Source: JACCXG01 sp963785755 (GTDB lineage Bacteria; Acidobacteriota; Vicinamibacteria; Vicinamibacterales; 2-12-FULL-66-21). From it: a stretch of DNA of 64,000 nt. The notes beneath the pieces were generated by a model that ran no database searches, was not told the origin of the DNA, and was given only the letters and a program-made list of their open reading frames with translations. The stretch covers positions 186,001 through 250,000 of the forward strand of contig CAWAXG010000031.1 in the NCBI GenBank assembly GCA_963785755.1. Reading direction: 5' to 3'. Positions 52,136 through 60,569 of this stretch are shown here, one piece after another; within the stretch, counting starts at the first letter, position 1; every line of letters starts with the position of its first letter. The position numbers were made by a program, and so were the translations under genes.

Positions 52136-52159
52136 GTCGCGGGGCCCCACCCCCGCGAC
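52136..52159 (-). repeat. 9-bp GC hairpin upstream of the rimO ribosome site
   Basis: GTCGCGGGG (52136-52144) pairs with CCCCGCGAC (52151-52159), loop of 6. It lies 5 bases before AGGAAAG and rimO, with no T run. The remaining gap to asnS (to 52248) shows nothing recognisable. May be part of the asnS 3' end or a rimO leader structure. Confidence 0.45.
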
Positions 52160-52248
52160 CTGCCAGCGCCTCACTTCGTTCGGCGCCGCTGACTCGTAAC
52201 GCCTATTCACGTTCGGAACGACTGTGCTGGCGATTGCGTTTGTCACCA

Positions 52249-53553
52249 TCAGTGCCACGCTAACGGGTAGATGCGATACAACATGCGCGGGTAGGGAATC
52301 GCCTCGCGCAGGTGCTCCAGTCCGCAGATCCAGCTGACGACGCGCTCGACGCCCATGCCGAAGCCGCCGTGCGGAACGCTGCCGAAACGCCGGAGATCGA
52401 GGTACCACTCGAACGCCTCCTGCGGCAGCTTGTGCTCCTTGATGCGTTCGACCAGCAGGTCGTAGTCGACGAGGCGCTCGCCGCCGCCGATGATCTCGCC
52501 GTAGCCTTCCGGCGCGAGCACGTCCACGCCGAGCGCCACTTCCGGGCGGACGGGATCGGGCTTCATGTAGAAGGCCTTGACTGCCGCCGGATAGCGGTGG
52601 ACGCAGACGGGACGGTCGAACTCCTCGGAAATGGCGGTTTCGTCGGGGGCGCCGAAGTCCCCGCCCCACTCGAACGGCAAGCCTTTCCGGCGAATGATCT
52701 CCGCCGCGTCGTCGTACGAGATGCGCGGGAACGGAGACGTGACGCGCTCGAGCTTCGTCGTGTCGCGCTCCAGGACCTTGAGCTCGGCGGCCCGGCGCTC
52801 GAGCACGCGCTGCACGACCGCAACCACCAGCCCTTCGGCGAGCTCCATCACGTCGTCGAGGCTCGCGTAGGCGACTTCGGGCTCGACCATCCAGAACTCG
52901 GTGAGGTGCCGGCGCGTCTTCGACTTCTCGGCGCGGAAGGTCGGACCGAAGCAGTACACGCGTCCGAGGGCCATCGCGTTGGCTTCGTTGTACAGCTGAC
53001 CGCTCTGCGTCAGGTAGGCGGTCTCGTGCTCGAAGTACTGCACCGGAAACAGCGTCGTCGTGCCCTCGCAGGCCGACGGCGTGAAGATCGGCGTGTCGGC
53101 CAGGATGAACCCGCGCGAGTTGAAGAAGTCGCGGATCGCGTCGATGACCTCGTGCCGGATGCGCAGGATGGCGTGCTGCCGCGGCGCACGAATCCAGAGG
53201 TGCCGGCGATCCATCAGGTAGTCGACGCCGTGCTCCTTCGGCGTAATCGGATAGTCCGCCGCGCCGGACACGAACTCGAATCGTGACACGTCCAGCTCGT
53301 AGCCGCCCGGCGCCCGCGCGTCCGCGCGCACCGCGCCTTCGACGACGATCGCGCTTTCCTGGGAGAGGTGATCGGCCTGGGTGAAGGCCTCGTCGCCGAC
53401 CGCCTTCTTCGACATGACGCACTGGATGAAGCCGCTGCCGTCACGGACGGTCAGGAAGTGAATCTTGCCGCTCGATCGACGGTTGTGCAGCCAGCCTCGC
53501 AGCGTGACGACCTGGCCTTCGTGCCGGGCGATATCTTCGATGTAAGCAATCAT
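52249..53553 (-). CDS. asnS: Asparaginyl-tRNA synthetase
   Basis: Charges tRNA-Asn. 434 residues: OB-fold anticodon domain (VTLRGWLHNRRSSGKIHFLTVRDGSGFIQCVM), class II motifs (FFNSRGFILADTPIFTPSACEGTTTLF; FGPTFRAEKSKTRRHLTEFWMVEPEVAY; GGFGMGVERVVSWICGLEHLREAIPYPR). The FxAEKSxTRRHLxEF and HGGFG regions favour AsnRS over AspRS. 37 bases after the sugar isomerase-like gene... read in the minus direction it follows that gene and precedes rimO. Confidence 0.96.
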   Translation of the reverse strand: MIAYIEDIARHEGQVVTLRGWLHNRRSSGKIHFLTVRDGSGFIQCVMSKKAVGDEAFTQADHLSQESAIVVEGAVRADARAPGGYELDVSRFEFVSGAADYPITPKEHGVDYLMDRRHLWIRAPRQHAILRIRHEVIDAIRDFFNSRGFILADTPIFTPSACEGTTTLFPVQYFEHETAYLTQSGQLYNEANAMALGRVYCFGPTFRAEKSKTRRHLTEFWMVEPEVAYASLDDVMELAEGLVVAVVQRVLERRAAELKVLERDTTKLERVTSPFPRISYDDAAEIIRRKGLPFEWGGDFGAPDETAISEEFDRPVCVHRYPAAVKAFYMKPDPVRPEVALGVDVLAPEGYGEIIGGGERLVDYDLLVERIKEHKLPQEAFEWYLDLRRFGSVPHGGFGMGVERVVSWICGLEHLREAIPYPRMLYRIYPLAWH

Positions 53554-53589
53554 GTGCAGCCGTTGGGCAGGTCCGTCATGCCTGCCGAA

Positions 53590-54435
53590 TCAATAGGCAA
53601 CCGCGCGCTCGAAACGCTGTTGCGCCCGCCGCGCCTCTTCGAGCACGGCGGCCGGGGTGCTCGTGTTGGCGAGCTCCATGAGATAGGTGCCGTCGTAGCC
53701 GACTTTCTGCATCGACATCAGGGCCGCATCCCAGTCGATCTTCCCGAGATACGGCACGAGATGCTCGTCGCCACGCCGATGATTATCGTGCACGTGCGTC
53801 GCAATCAGGTGTTCTGCCACCGTCTCTATCGCCTCGGCCACGTCGCCGCCGAGGAAGGCATGGCCGAAATCGAGGCAGATGCCCGGCGAGATGTCGTCGG
53901 TATCGAGATGACGATCGATCAATCCGGAGAGAGCCGCCGGTGTCGAGAGCTCGTTCGGAATCACTTCGAGGGCGACGCGAACGCCGAGCGGCTCGGCAAT
54001 GCGGCAGATCTCCTGGGCGCTTCGCGTCGCGGCAATCCGATTGTTGTCGCCGGCGCTGTGCCGCGAGTCGGGCGTGCCGAGGTGCACCACGAAGACGCCG
54101 AACGGGATGCGCCGCGCGATCTGCAGCGCCGCCCCGGCTTCCTGGACGGCGGCCTGACGGCGGCCGTTGTCGGCGATCGCCGTCGAGAACGTCGGCTCCC
54201 AGACATCGCCTGCGCCGAAATGCGCGGTAATCGGCGCGTGCACGCTGTGCAGCGTCAAGCCGGTGTCGGACAGCCAGCTGCGGAGCGAGTCCACCGCCTG
54301 CTCGTCCCGGTAGTCGAAGTGGCTGCGCGTCGCGAACAGCTCGACCGCCTCGAAGCCGTACGCGGCGATCTGCGCCAGGTGGCTGCGGTCGAGCTTCTGG
54401 TCGTGATAGAGGTGCGTGGAAATCCCGAAACGCAT
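53590..54435 (-). CDS. Sugar phosphate isomerase/epimerase (xylose isomerase-like TIM barrel)
   Basis: 281 residues of the AP-endonuclease-2/xylose-isomerase-like barrel: MRFGISTHLYHDQ, YGFEAVELFA, TLHSVHAP, FVVHLGT, VALEVIPNE, ICLDFGHAF (metal Asp and His), THVHDNHRRGDEHLVPYLGKIDW. His and Glu/Asp residues at strand ends suit a divalent metal site. Exact substrate not determinable; family members range from hydroxypyruvate isomerases to inositol enzymes. It lies 174 bases after amgK. Confidence 0.88.
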   Translation of the reverse strand: MRFGISTHLYHDQKLDRSHLAQIAAYGFEAVELFATRSHFDYRDEQAVDSLRSWLSDTGLTLHSVHAPITAHFGAGDVWEPTFSTAIADNGRRQAAVQEAGAALQIARRIPFGVFVVHLGTPDSRHSAGDNNRIAATRSAQEICRIAEPLGVRVALEVIPNELSTPAALSGLIDRHLDTDDISPGICLDFGHAFLGGDVAEAIETVAEHLIATHVHDNHRRGDEHLVPYLGKIDWDAALMSMQKVGYDGTYLMELANTSTPAAVLEEARRAQQRFERAVAY

Positions 54436-54544
54436 GCGATCTCAGACGCTTGCAGCTGACAGCGAACCTCGAATTGTACCATCAAGACCGGCTCAGCGCC
54501 GGCAGGCTGGAGAAGCGGAAGCCGCGCTAACCTTGACGAGCACC

Positions 54545-54611
54545 GGCACGTTGCGCACGTAGCACCTGGCACAAAAGCACGTGCGCACATGGCACGTAGC
54601 ACGCAGCACTT
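54545..54611. repeat. Heptamer-like repeat array, RGCACNN units
   Basis: Between the isomerase-like gene and the amgK stop: units such as GGCACGT, AGCACCT, GGCACAA, AGCACGT, GGCACGT, AGCACGC, AGCACTT repeat with 6-8 base spacing, ending right at the amgK stop codon. Same design as the arrays at 2822 and 8523, different unit. Nothing else is visible in 54436-54544. Confidence 0.6.
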
Positions 54612-55635
54612 AGCGGAACTCGTCGACGTGATCGGCGAGGATCTCCTGCAGCTGCGCGAATCGCCCATGCCGCTCGAGATTGTCGCGAACGTAGCGCAGG
54701 GTTCGGGGAATGTACTGGATGTAAACGGGGTTCCGCCGCGCGGTGGTCTGATAGCCGAACGTCCCGAGCGCCTTCAAGTTGCGCTGCAGCGCCATCAGAT
54801 CGAAGCGGTCACGAAACTCCGGCTCGGTTTCCGTTTCGCCCTTGACCGCGAGGAAGTAGGCAATCAGCTCGTTCACGGTCTGCTCCGGCAGATCGACGTA
54901 CGAGTCCCGCAGCAATGAGACCAGGTCGTAGGTGTCAGGTCCCATCCGTGCGTCCTGGAAATCGATGATGTAGAGCCGGTCCTCGTGCACCATCAGGTTG
55001 CGGCTGTGATAGTCGCGATGACAGAGGACCCGCGCTTCGCCGGCCAGCTCCTCGATGATTCTCGAGAACTCTGCCCGCAGCGCTTCGCGCACGGCAGATG
55101 AAATCATGACGCCGCGATACGCCTCGATGAAGTGCTTGGTGAAGAACTCCATCTCCCAGGTCAGCTTTTCGACGTCGAACGCGATGCGGTAGGGGAGAAA
55201 GTCCGGCGATTCGAGTTCGGCGCCGCGGCGCTGCAGCGTGGCGATCAGGGCGACCGCCTGCCGGTAGAGCGCGGCATGCTGCGAGGGGCTGGCCGCGCCG
55301 AGGTGCGCCTGCAGCGTGACGTCGCCGAGATCTTCGAGCGCCAGCACGCCGATGTCGTCGGCGTGGCCCAGGACCCGCGGAATGGGCACGGGCATTTTCT
55401 CGAGCAGCCGCGCGACGTTGACGAACGACATGCTGTTGATGTCGAACGCGGTGGCATAGAGGGCCAGCACGATCGGCGGCGTCTCCGGACTGAGAATCCG
55501 GTAGTAGCGCCGGTCCGACGCGTCGCCGGTCAGCGGCACGATGCGGGGATGCCGATCGGCCAGGCCCGAGCGGCCGAGGTAAACGGCAATCCGTTCGCGC
55601 TGCTCCGTGGAATCAGTTGTTCGCTTGTCGGTCAT
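54610..55635 (-). CDS. amgK: Amino-sugar kinase of the AmgK type (APH family)
   Basis: 341 residues, aminoglycoside-phosphotransferase fold: GDASDRRYYRIL (nucleotide loop), VLALEDLGDVTLQAHL, and the catalytic VLCHRDYHSRNLMVHEDRLYIIDFQDARMGPDTYDLVSLLRD (Asp of HRD, Asp of DFQDA) read here in pieces. This HRDYHSRN / IDFQDA pattern is that of AmgK, which phosphorylates MurNAc/GlcNAc at the anomeric position in peptidoglycan recycling. The gene starts 9 bases after a MurU-like nucleotidyltransferase, the natural partner. Confidence 0.85.
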   Translation of the reverse strand: MTDKRTTDSTEQRERIAVYLGRSGLADRHPRIVPLTGDASDRRYYRILSPETPPIVLALYATAFDINSMSFVNVARLLEKMPVPIPRVLGHADDIGVLALEDLGDVTLQAHLGAASPSQHAALYRQAVALIATLQRRGAELESPDFLPYRIAFDVEKLTWEMEFFTKHFIEAYRGVMISSAVREALRAEFSRIIEELAGEARVLCHRDYHSRNLMVHEDRLYIIDFQDARMGPDTYDLVSLLRDSYVDLPEQTVNELIAYFLAVKGETETEPEFRDRFDLMALQRNLKALGTFGYQTTARRNPVYIQYIPRTLRYVRDNLERHGRFAQLQEILADHVDEFR

Positions 55636-55644
55636 GTCGTGATG

Positions 55645-56616
55645 TCAGAAGGCCGCAACGACGAGGCTCCCTTCGACGCGTTCGTTGTCACGAAGCGGCT
55701 GGCCGCCATAAGGAGCGATGGCGCACCGTGAATATCGCGCTCCCTCACCGATCTGGACACCGTCGCAGACGATGCAGTCCTCGAGCCGAGCCCGCGCCCC
55801 GATCCGTACGTGATCCCAGACGGCCGTCCGTACGATATCGGCTGAAGGATCGATCGTCACGTGAGTTCTGCTGACCAGCCGATCCCCTTCGATTCCGGCC
55901 AGCTCGAGCGATGAGTCCAGATAATCGGCGGGTGTGCCCACATCCCTGAAGCGGGCGTCGACGACATGGGCGGCGATGGCGTCCCGCTTCTCCCGGATGA
56001 GCCGCGGATACAGCTGCATCACCGTTTCCGCCCGCACGCCGTCCTCGAGCGTGGAGAATACCTTCGCGTCCGCGACCTGGATGCCGATGAAATGAAAATT
56101 CTCGCCGCTGGCTCCCCGGCTCGTGAAACCGACGACCCGCCCGTCGTCGACGACGACACCGCCGTACATCTCCGGCCTCGGGTTGGGAATGAGCGCCATC
56201 GTGACCATCGCGCCGGACGACCGGTGCCGGTCGATCAGTCCATCCATCGGCAGGTCGGTCATCGTATCGCCGTTCACCAGAACGAACTCGGATCCGCCGG
56301 CTCCGCCGCCGGGTGATTGTGGCTCGACCAGCAGGGGCAAGGCACGCCGCGGACCGCCGGCCGACCCGAGCACCGGGTTTTCCCACGAGTACCGCACACG
56401 CACGCCGAGATCGCCGCCGTCGCCGACGACCGCGGTGATCGAGTCGGGACGATGGTGCAGGTTGAGGACGAGATCGGTGATGCCTTGTCCGGCGAGCCAC
56501 GCGATGACCCGGCGAACGATCGGGTCACCGTTGACCGGGACCGCGGCCTTGGCGCGAACGAACGTCAGCGGGCGAAGGCGAGTGCCGAGGCCGGCGGTGA
56601 GAATCAGAGCGCGCAC
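55645..56616 (-). CDS. murU: Nucleotidyltransferase of the MurU type with hexapeptide tail
   Basis: 323 residues. NTP-transferase start MRALILTAGLGTRLRPLT (nucleotide loop), VPVNGDPIV, VNGDTMTDL (metal Asp), then FRDVGTPADYLD. MurU makes UDP-MurNAc from MurNAc-1-phosphate, bypassing fosfomycin-sensitive MurA. MurU of Pseudomonas is about 220 residues; here an extra ~90 residues with hexapeptide-like repeats (DPSADIVRTAVWDHVRIGA) resemble mannose-1-phosphate or glucose-1-phosphate transferases, so substrate is less certain. GTG start. Confidence 0.82.
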   Translation of the reverse strand: MRALILTAGLGTRLRPLTFVRAKAAVPVNGDPIVRRVIAWLAGQGITDLVLNLHHRPDSITAVVGDGGDLGVRVRYSWENPVLGSAGGPRRALPLLVEPQSPGGGAGGSEFVLVNGDTMTDLPMDGLIDRHRSSGAMVTMALIPNPRPEMYGGVVVDDGRVVGFTSRGASGENFHFIGIQVADAKVFSTLEDGVRAETVMQLYPRLIREKRDAIAAHVVDARFRDVGTPADYLDSSLELAGIEGDRLVSRTHVTIDPSADIVRTAVWDHVRIGARARLEDCIVCDGVQIGEGARYSRCAIAPYGGQPLRDNERVEGSLVVAAF

Positions 56617-56643
56617 CGGAAACGGTCGTCGTGCCGGAAGCGT

Positions 56644-57240
56644 TCAGATGCCGTCTGCCACCGGCGCGGTCGGCAGGGCCGGCTCGTCTTCGAAGACCAT
56701 GTCCGAGGTGGTCAGGCCGCAGGCCTCGCGGTACTGCAGAAACACGCTGCGATATGAATCGACGATGTAATCCGCCGGCGATCGGCCGAGCGCGGCCGCC
56801 GCGGCCTCGATCCCCTGTTCTCCTCCCTCGATTTCGACGAAGACGCCGACCGGCGTCTCGTCGATCGCCACGATCACGTCGTCGTGGGAGAACTCCTCGC
56901 GGTACTTCTCGTAGCGGAACCAGATGTGCAGGCCGAGCTCCTCGAAGATCTTCAAGAGCACTTCGCCATCGCCGACCAGCGTCTCCTGTTCTTCGCGGAG
57001 CTTCATGGTCGAAGGCTGGACCGGGCCCTTGAACGTGAGGCGGCTCTTGCCGTTTTCGACGCGGACGCGGAGGACGCACCGGCGGCGCCGAAGCTGTTCG
57101 TCGTCGGTATCGAGCAGCGCGTCTGCCTGCAGCCGGCGGCCGAGACGCGGCGTGCAGCCCGCTGCTATCACGGCCGCCCGCGCCTCGTCGGCGGATGCGA
57201 ACTTCAGTTTGATTTCACGCTCGAGCGATGTCGCCGACAT
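56644..57240 (-). CDS. CYTH domain protein (triphosphate tunnel metalloenzyme)
   Basis: 198 residues. LEREIKLKF is the ExExK signature, followed by LDTDDEQLRRRRCVLRVRVENGKSRLTFKGP (basic/acidic tunnel strands), IFEELGLHIWFRYEKYREEF and IAIDETPVGVFVEIEGGEQGIE. Family members are class IV adenylate cyclases, thiamine triphosphatases or inorganic triphosphatases; which one cannot be told. The ATG at 57240 has GGAG 4-8 bases upstream. 27 bases before murU, likely one operon. Confidence 0.9.
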   Translation of the reverse strand: MSATSLEREIKLKFASADEARAAVIAAGCTPRLGRRLQADALLDTDDEQLRRRRCVLRVRVENGKSRLTFKGPVQPSTMKLREEQETLVGDGEVLLKIFEELGLHIWFRYEKYREEFSHDDVIVAIDETPVGVFVEIEGGEQGIEAAAAALGRSPADYIVDSYRSVFLQYREACGLTTSDMVFEDEPALPTAPVADGI

Positions 57241-57308
57241 TCTCCAGCTCCTTCAAACCGATCGCCGTCCTGAGTACTTCTTCGAGCATCCCACGGCGGA
57301 AGCGGCCC

Positions 57309-57314
57309 ATTATA
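57309..57314 (-). promoter_or_regulatory. TATAAT -10 for the CYTH-murU-amgK operon
   Basis: Perfect TATAAT on the minus strand, about 70 bases before the CYTH ATG. TGCCGC at the 17-base -35 position is poor. The leader would hold a 24-codon open frame (57289 to 57215) that overlaps the CYTH start out of frame. Confidence 0.45.
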
Positions 57315-57360
57315 TAGAGATTGGTCGCGTAGCGGCACGCCAGACGAACCGCCGCAGATT

Positions 57361-57445
57361 TGAAGAAACTACCGCCTGAAAGGCGGTAGACTCCGCGCGC
57401 GACTGAAAGTCGCAACCGCGCCGCCTGCGAGCGGTAGTTTCTTCA
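57361..57445. repeat. Composite palindrome with TGAAA-loop hairpins, unit 1
   Basis: A perfect 15-bp inverted repeat (TGAAGAAACTACCGC at 57361-57375, its inverse at 57431-57445) encloses a hairpin CTACCGCC-TGAAA-GGCGGTAG (57369-57389) and a hairpin GCGAC-TGAAA-GTCGC (57399-57413). The two inner hairpins have different stems but the same loop. Directly followed by GCGGGACC-TGT-GGTCCCGC (57449-57467). No coding signal. Confidence 0.8.
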
Positions 57446-57467
57446 TAGGCGGGACCTGTGGTCCCGC

Positions 57468-57569
57468 TAGTCCAACGTGCTCGGTCAGCTCGAAGCAGCC
57501 GGTCAGACCGGACCGGCTGAAAGCTGACCGCCTGAAAGGCGGTGGGTTTAGACCTGGCACGTTGGACTA
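57468..57569. repeat. Composite palindrome with TGAAA-loop hairpin, unit 2
   Basis: A perfect 13-bp inverted repeat (TAGTCCAACGTGC at 57468-57480, inverse at 57557-57569) encloses GTCAGCT/AGCTGAC (57484-57490 with 57522-57528), inside which AGCCGGTC/GACCGGCT pairs (57497-57504 with 57511-57518), then ACCGCC-TGAAA-GGCGGT (57527-57543), the same hairpin as in unit 1. The rest of the gap, 57570-57765, shows only scattered GC palindromes and no gene. Confidence 0.8.
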
Positions 57570-57765
57570 AATACATGGCGAAGCACTCGACCGGGAACGC
57601 GGGAAACCCGGCATACCCCAATAGCGGCATCTCGAACAGGCGCAGCTCGGGAAGAATCGGGTCGGTCCGCTCCACGTTCGCCGGGGGATCGCGCGAGTCA
57701 TGATCAGCAGGCAGATGGTAACAGCGGCCGCAGGCCGCCTGCGCGTCGGGGCCGCCTGAAAATGA

Positions 57766-57801
57766 CAAAGGAGAAAGGAAGATCGCTTCCTTTCTCCTTT
57801 G
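57766..57801 (-). terminator. Strong hairpin after the HtrA gene
   Basis: Perfect 16-bp stem: CAAAGGAGAAAGGAAG (57766-57781), loop ATCG, CTTCCTTTCTCCTTTG (57786-57801), 19 bases beyond the htrA stop. On the minus strand it is followed by TCATTTTC. Likely an intrinsic terminator, though the T run is broken. Confidence 0.75.
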
Positions 57802-57819
57802 ATGAAGCGACCAGACGGC

Positions 57820-59358
57820 TCAGCGCTTTGTCATCGTCACGAACACATCCTGCTCGTCCCGTCTGAGCAGCATGAACACCGGCTGGCCCGGCGTCGCCCG
57901 CTGGAGCTCGCGCTGGACCTGGCTGACGTTCGAGACCGCCTGCTGATTCACTTCAATGATCACGTCGTTCGGCCGGATGCCGGCGAGAGCGGCCGCACTG
58001 TTGCGCTCGACGTCGAGCACCACGGCGCCGCCGCGGTCGCGCGGCAGGTTCAGCTCGCGCGCGATCTCCGGCGTGATCGGCCCGACTTCCATGCCGAATC
58101 CGGTGGCGGTCGGCTCTTCGTCACGCCGGTCGCGGCGGGCCTGGATGCCCTGCTCGGCTTCGAGATCGAGCTCGGCAATCGTGACGTTGAACGTCCGACG
58201 CTGTTTCTGGCGGTAGACGGTCAGCGGCACCGTCGTCCCGGGCTTCGTCGCCACGACGTAATTGACCAGCGCCTCGTTGTCGGCGACCGGCCGGCCGTTG
58301 AATTCGACGATGACGTCTCCGGGCTGCAGGCCTGCCTTGTCTGCGGGATCGCCAGGCTTGACCTGGGACAACAGCGCGCCGCCCGGGCCGGGCAGACCGA
58401 GGCCCTGCGCGACTTCCTTGGTGATCGGATCGGCGCTGACCAGCACGCCGATCACGCCGCGCACGACTTTGCCGGTGCGAAGCTGCGGCAGGAGATCGCG
58501 AACGGCGTTGATCGGCGTCGCGAAGCCGATGCCGATGTTCGCGGCGCTCTGCCTGTCGGTGTAAATCGCGGTGTTGATACCCACGACCTCGCCACGGACG
58601 TTCAGCAGGGGACCGCCGGAATTCCCGGGGTTGATGGCCGCGTCCGTCTGCAGCATGTTGACCGGCCGTCCGCTCGTGCCGCCCAGCGGCCGGCCGAGCG
58701 CCGAGACGACGCCCACCGTGACCGTGTGGCTCAGCCTGAACGGGTTGCCAATCGCGACGACCCAATCGCCAGGCTGCATCAGCGATGAGTCCCCGAACTT
58801 GGCTTCCTGGAGAGGAGCGGACGGCATTTCAGTCATTTGAATCAGGGCCGTATCGGTCAAGCCGTCGCGGCCGACGACCTTGGCCGGGTAGCTCTCGTTC
58901 CGGCCGCTGTTGAAGAGGCTGATGCGGATGTCCTCGGCGCCTTCCACCACGTGATTGTTGGTGATGATGAAGCCGCTCTTGTCGATGATGAACCCGGTGC
59001 CGGTTCCCTCCCGCGGCGGCGGTTCCGGCGCCTGCCGGCCGCGCTGCCGCTGCTGGCCGCCGAAGAACCGCTGCAGCAGGTCGTCGTTGCCGCCGAAGAA
59101 CTCGGTCAGCTCACGGCCACGCCCTCGCGTCATGGTCTGGACGTTGACGACGGTGGGGTTCTGCGATTTCGCGATGTTGCGGAACGTCTGCGCGTCGATC
59201 GGGCCGTTGAGCGCCGCGCTGTTCGAGGCCGGCACGTTCACGGCCTGCGCCGAGGACGCCTGAGGGAGACCCCACTGCGAGGCGATCACCATGCCGACGG
59301 CAAGCGAGGCGATCGCTATCAGCACACCATAAAAGAGCGTCGTCTTCCGCGTGGACAT
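57820..59358 (-). CDS. HtrA/DegP-like periplasmic serine protease
   Basis: 512 residues: N-terminal membrane/signal segment (about 8-27), trypsin-like domain with His (ITNNHVVEG), Asp (LTDTALIQM) and Ser (NPGNSGGPL), and two PDZ domains (PGGALLSQVKPGDPADKAGL and NSAAALAGIRPNDVIIEVNQQ). Envelope protein quality control. The ATG 59358 has AGGAGA seven bases upstream; a longer frame (to 59388) is not needed. A Gln/Arg-rich loop (FFGGQQRQRGRQAPEPPP) corresponds to the LA loop. Follows the M24 gene by 29 bases. Confidence 0.95.
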   Translation of the reverse strand: MSTRKTTLFYGVLIAIASLAVGMVIASQWGLPQASSAQAVNVPASNSAALNGPIDAQTFRNIAKSQNPTVVNVQTMTRGRGRELTEFFGGNDDLLQRFFGGQQRQRGRQAPEPPPREGTGTGFIIDKSGFIITNNHVVEGAEDIRISLFNSGRNESYPAKVVGRDGLTDTALIQMTEMPSAPLQEAKFGDSSLMQPGDWVVAIGNPFRLSHTVTVGVVSALGRPLGGTSGRPVNMLQTDAAINPGNSGGPLLNVRGEVVGINTAIYTDRQSAANIGIGFATPINAVRDLLPQLRTGKVVRGVIGVLVSADPITKEVAQGLGLPGPGGALLSQVKPGDPADKAGLQPGDVIVEFNGRPVADNEALVNYVVATKPGTTVPLTVYRQKQRRTFNVTIAELDLEAEQGIQARRDRRDEEPTATGFGMEVGPITPEIARELNLPRDRGGAVVLDVERNSAAALAGIRPNDVIIEVNQQAVSNVSQVQRELQRATPGQPVFMLLRRDEQDVFVTMTKR

Positions 59359-59387
59359 TTGGTGTTCTCCTGATTTCCTGACTGTCA

Positions 59388-60569
59388 TTACGCGAGCGGA
59401 ACGATCTCGTTCTGCAGCCCGCCGCTCACGTACGCGTCCTGCCGATCCACGAACATGTTGATTTCCGTCCGGACACCGAATCGATCGGTATAAATGCCGG
59501 GCTCGATTGTGAACCCCGTCCCGGGGATCAGCCGGCGATCGTCGTGCGTCTCGTAATCGTCGAGGTGCACCCCGTCGCCGTGTACTTTCACGCCCAGGCT
59601 GTGCCCCGTGCGATGGATGAACTGCGGGCCGTAGCCGGCGCGTTCGATGACGTCGCGGCAGGCGCGATCCACCTCGTAGCCACGGAGCTCGCGTCCTCCC
59701 CGGGCCGCCGACTGGACCAGGGCAATCGCCGCATCCCGCCCGTCCCGCGCCGCCACGAACGCGCGGGCATATTCGTCCGGAACCGTGGCTCCGGTATAGC
59801 CCACCCAGGTGATGTCAGCAAACACTGCGCCGGGGGTTCCCAGCTTACCCCAGAGGTCCAGGAGCAGCACTTCGCCGGGACGAATGGCGCGATGGATGTC
59901 TCGGGACGGATGGTAGTGAGGATTTCCAGCGTTTTCCTGAGCAGACACGTTCGGCGTATCGTCGGCGACCAGCCCTTCCTCAGCGAACCAGCCGAGCATC
60001 GCCTGCTGCACCTCGTATTCGTTCAGCGACGTTCCGGAGCCCAGCCGTTCCCGGACGAGCGCAAACGCCTGATCCTTGATTCGGTAGAGGGCGTCGGACG
60101 CTTTACGATGGGTGGCCAGGGCCTCGGCCGACCAGACCGCCTCGAACCGCTGCACGAGATCCCCTGATGACACGACGTCGACGCCGAGATCCCGGACGGA
60201 CTCGACCGTTCCCGCATCCACGCGCGAGACATACGGAATGTTGTTGCCTGGCGAATACTCCATCGCCACCCGCTTGACCCCTTTGAGCAGTCCCTGCAGC
60301 CCGGCGATCAGCCGGTCCCGCCCTGCGTACGCGATCTTTTCTCCCGGCAGATCGTCGAGATTGTGACGCTCGATCGCGTGCACCAGACCTCGAGGCTGAC
60401 CCTTGGCGGGTATCAGGTAATACCAGCGCCGCGTGGTCATCTTGTTCGCGCCCGCAAGCCCGGACATGCGGGTCGCAATCGGATTGGAGCCCTGAAAATC
60501 GTAGAGCAGCCACCCGTCGATGCCGTCTTCAGCGAGCGCGGTCTGGATTTCCGCTACCGGGAGTGCCAT
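59388..60569 (-). CDS. M24 family aminopeptidase (Xaa-Pro peptidase type)
   Basis: 393 residues: N-terminal creatinase-like domain, then the pita-bread fold with metal ligands in LLLDLWGKLG / VFADITWVGYTG (Asp), HRTGHSLGVKVHGDGVHLDD (His), FTIEPGIYTD (Glu) and VRTEINMF (Glu). Cleaves N-terminal residues before proline, or a related peptide. ATG start; the upstream 120 bases are a divergent promoter region shared with the gene at 60691. Confidence 0.9.
   Translation of the reverse strand: MALPVAEIQTALAEDGIDGWLLYDFQGSNPIATRMSGLAGANKMTTRRWYYLIPAKGQPRGLVHAIERHNLDDLPGEKIAYAGRDRLIAGLQGLLKGVKRVAMEYSPGNNIPYVSRVDAGTVESVRDLGVDVVSSGDLVQRFEAVWSAEALATHRKASDALYRIKDQAFALVRERLGSGTSLNEYEVQQAMLGWFAEEGLVADDTPNVSAQENAGNPHYHPSRDIHRAIRPGEVLLLDLWGKLGTPGAVFADITWVGYTGATVPDEYARAFVAARDGRDAAIALVQSAARGGRELRGYEVDRACRDVIERAGYGPQFIHRTGHSLGVKVHGDGVHLDDYETHDDRRLIPGTGFTIEPGIYTDRFGVRTEINMFVDRQDAYVSGGLQNEIVPLA

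Noticed and set aside
52136..52159. Hairpin as an asnS terminator
   Set aside because: No T run on the minus strand; it sits next to the rimO ribosome site instead, so it is listed only as a repeat.
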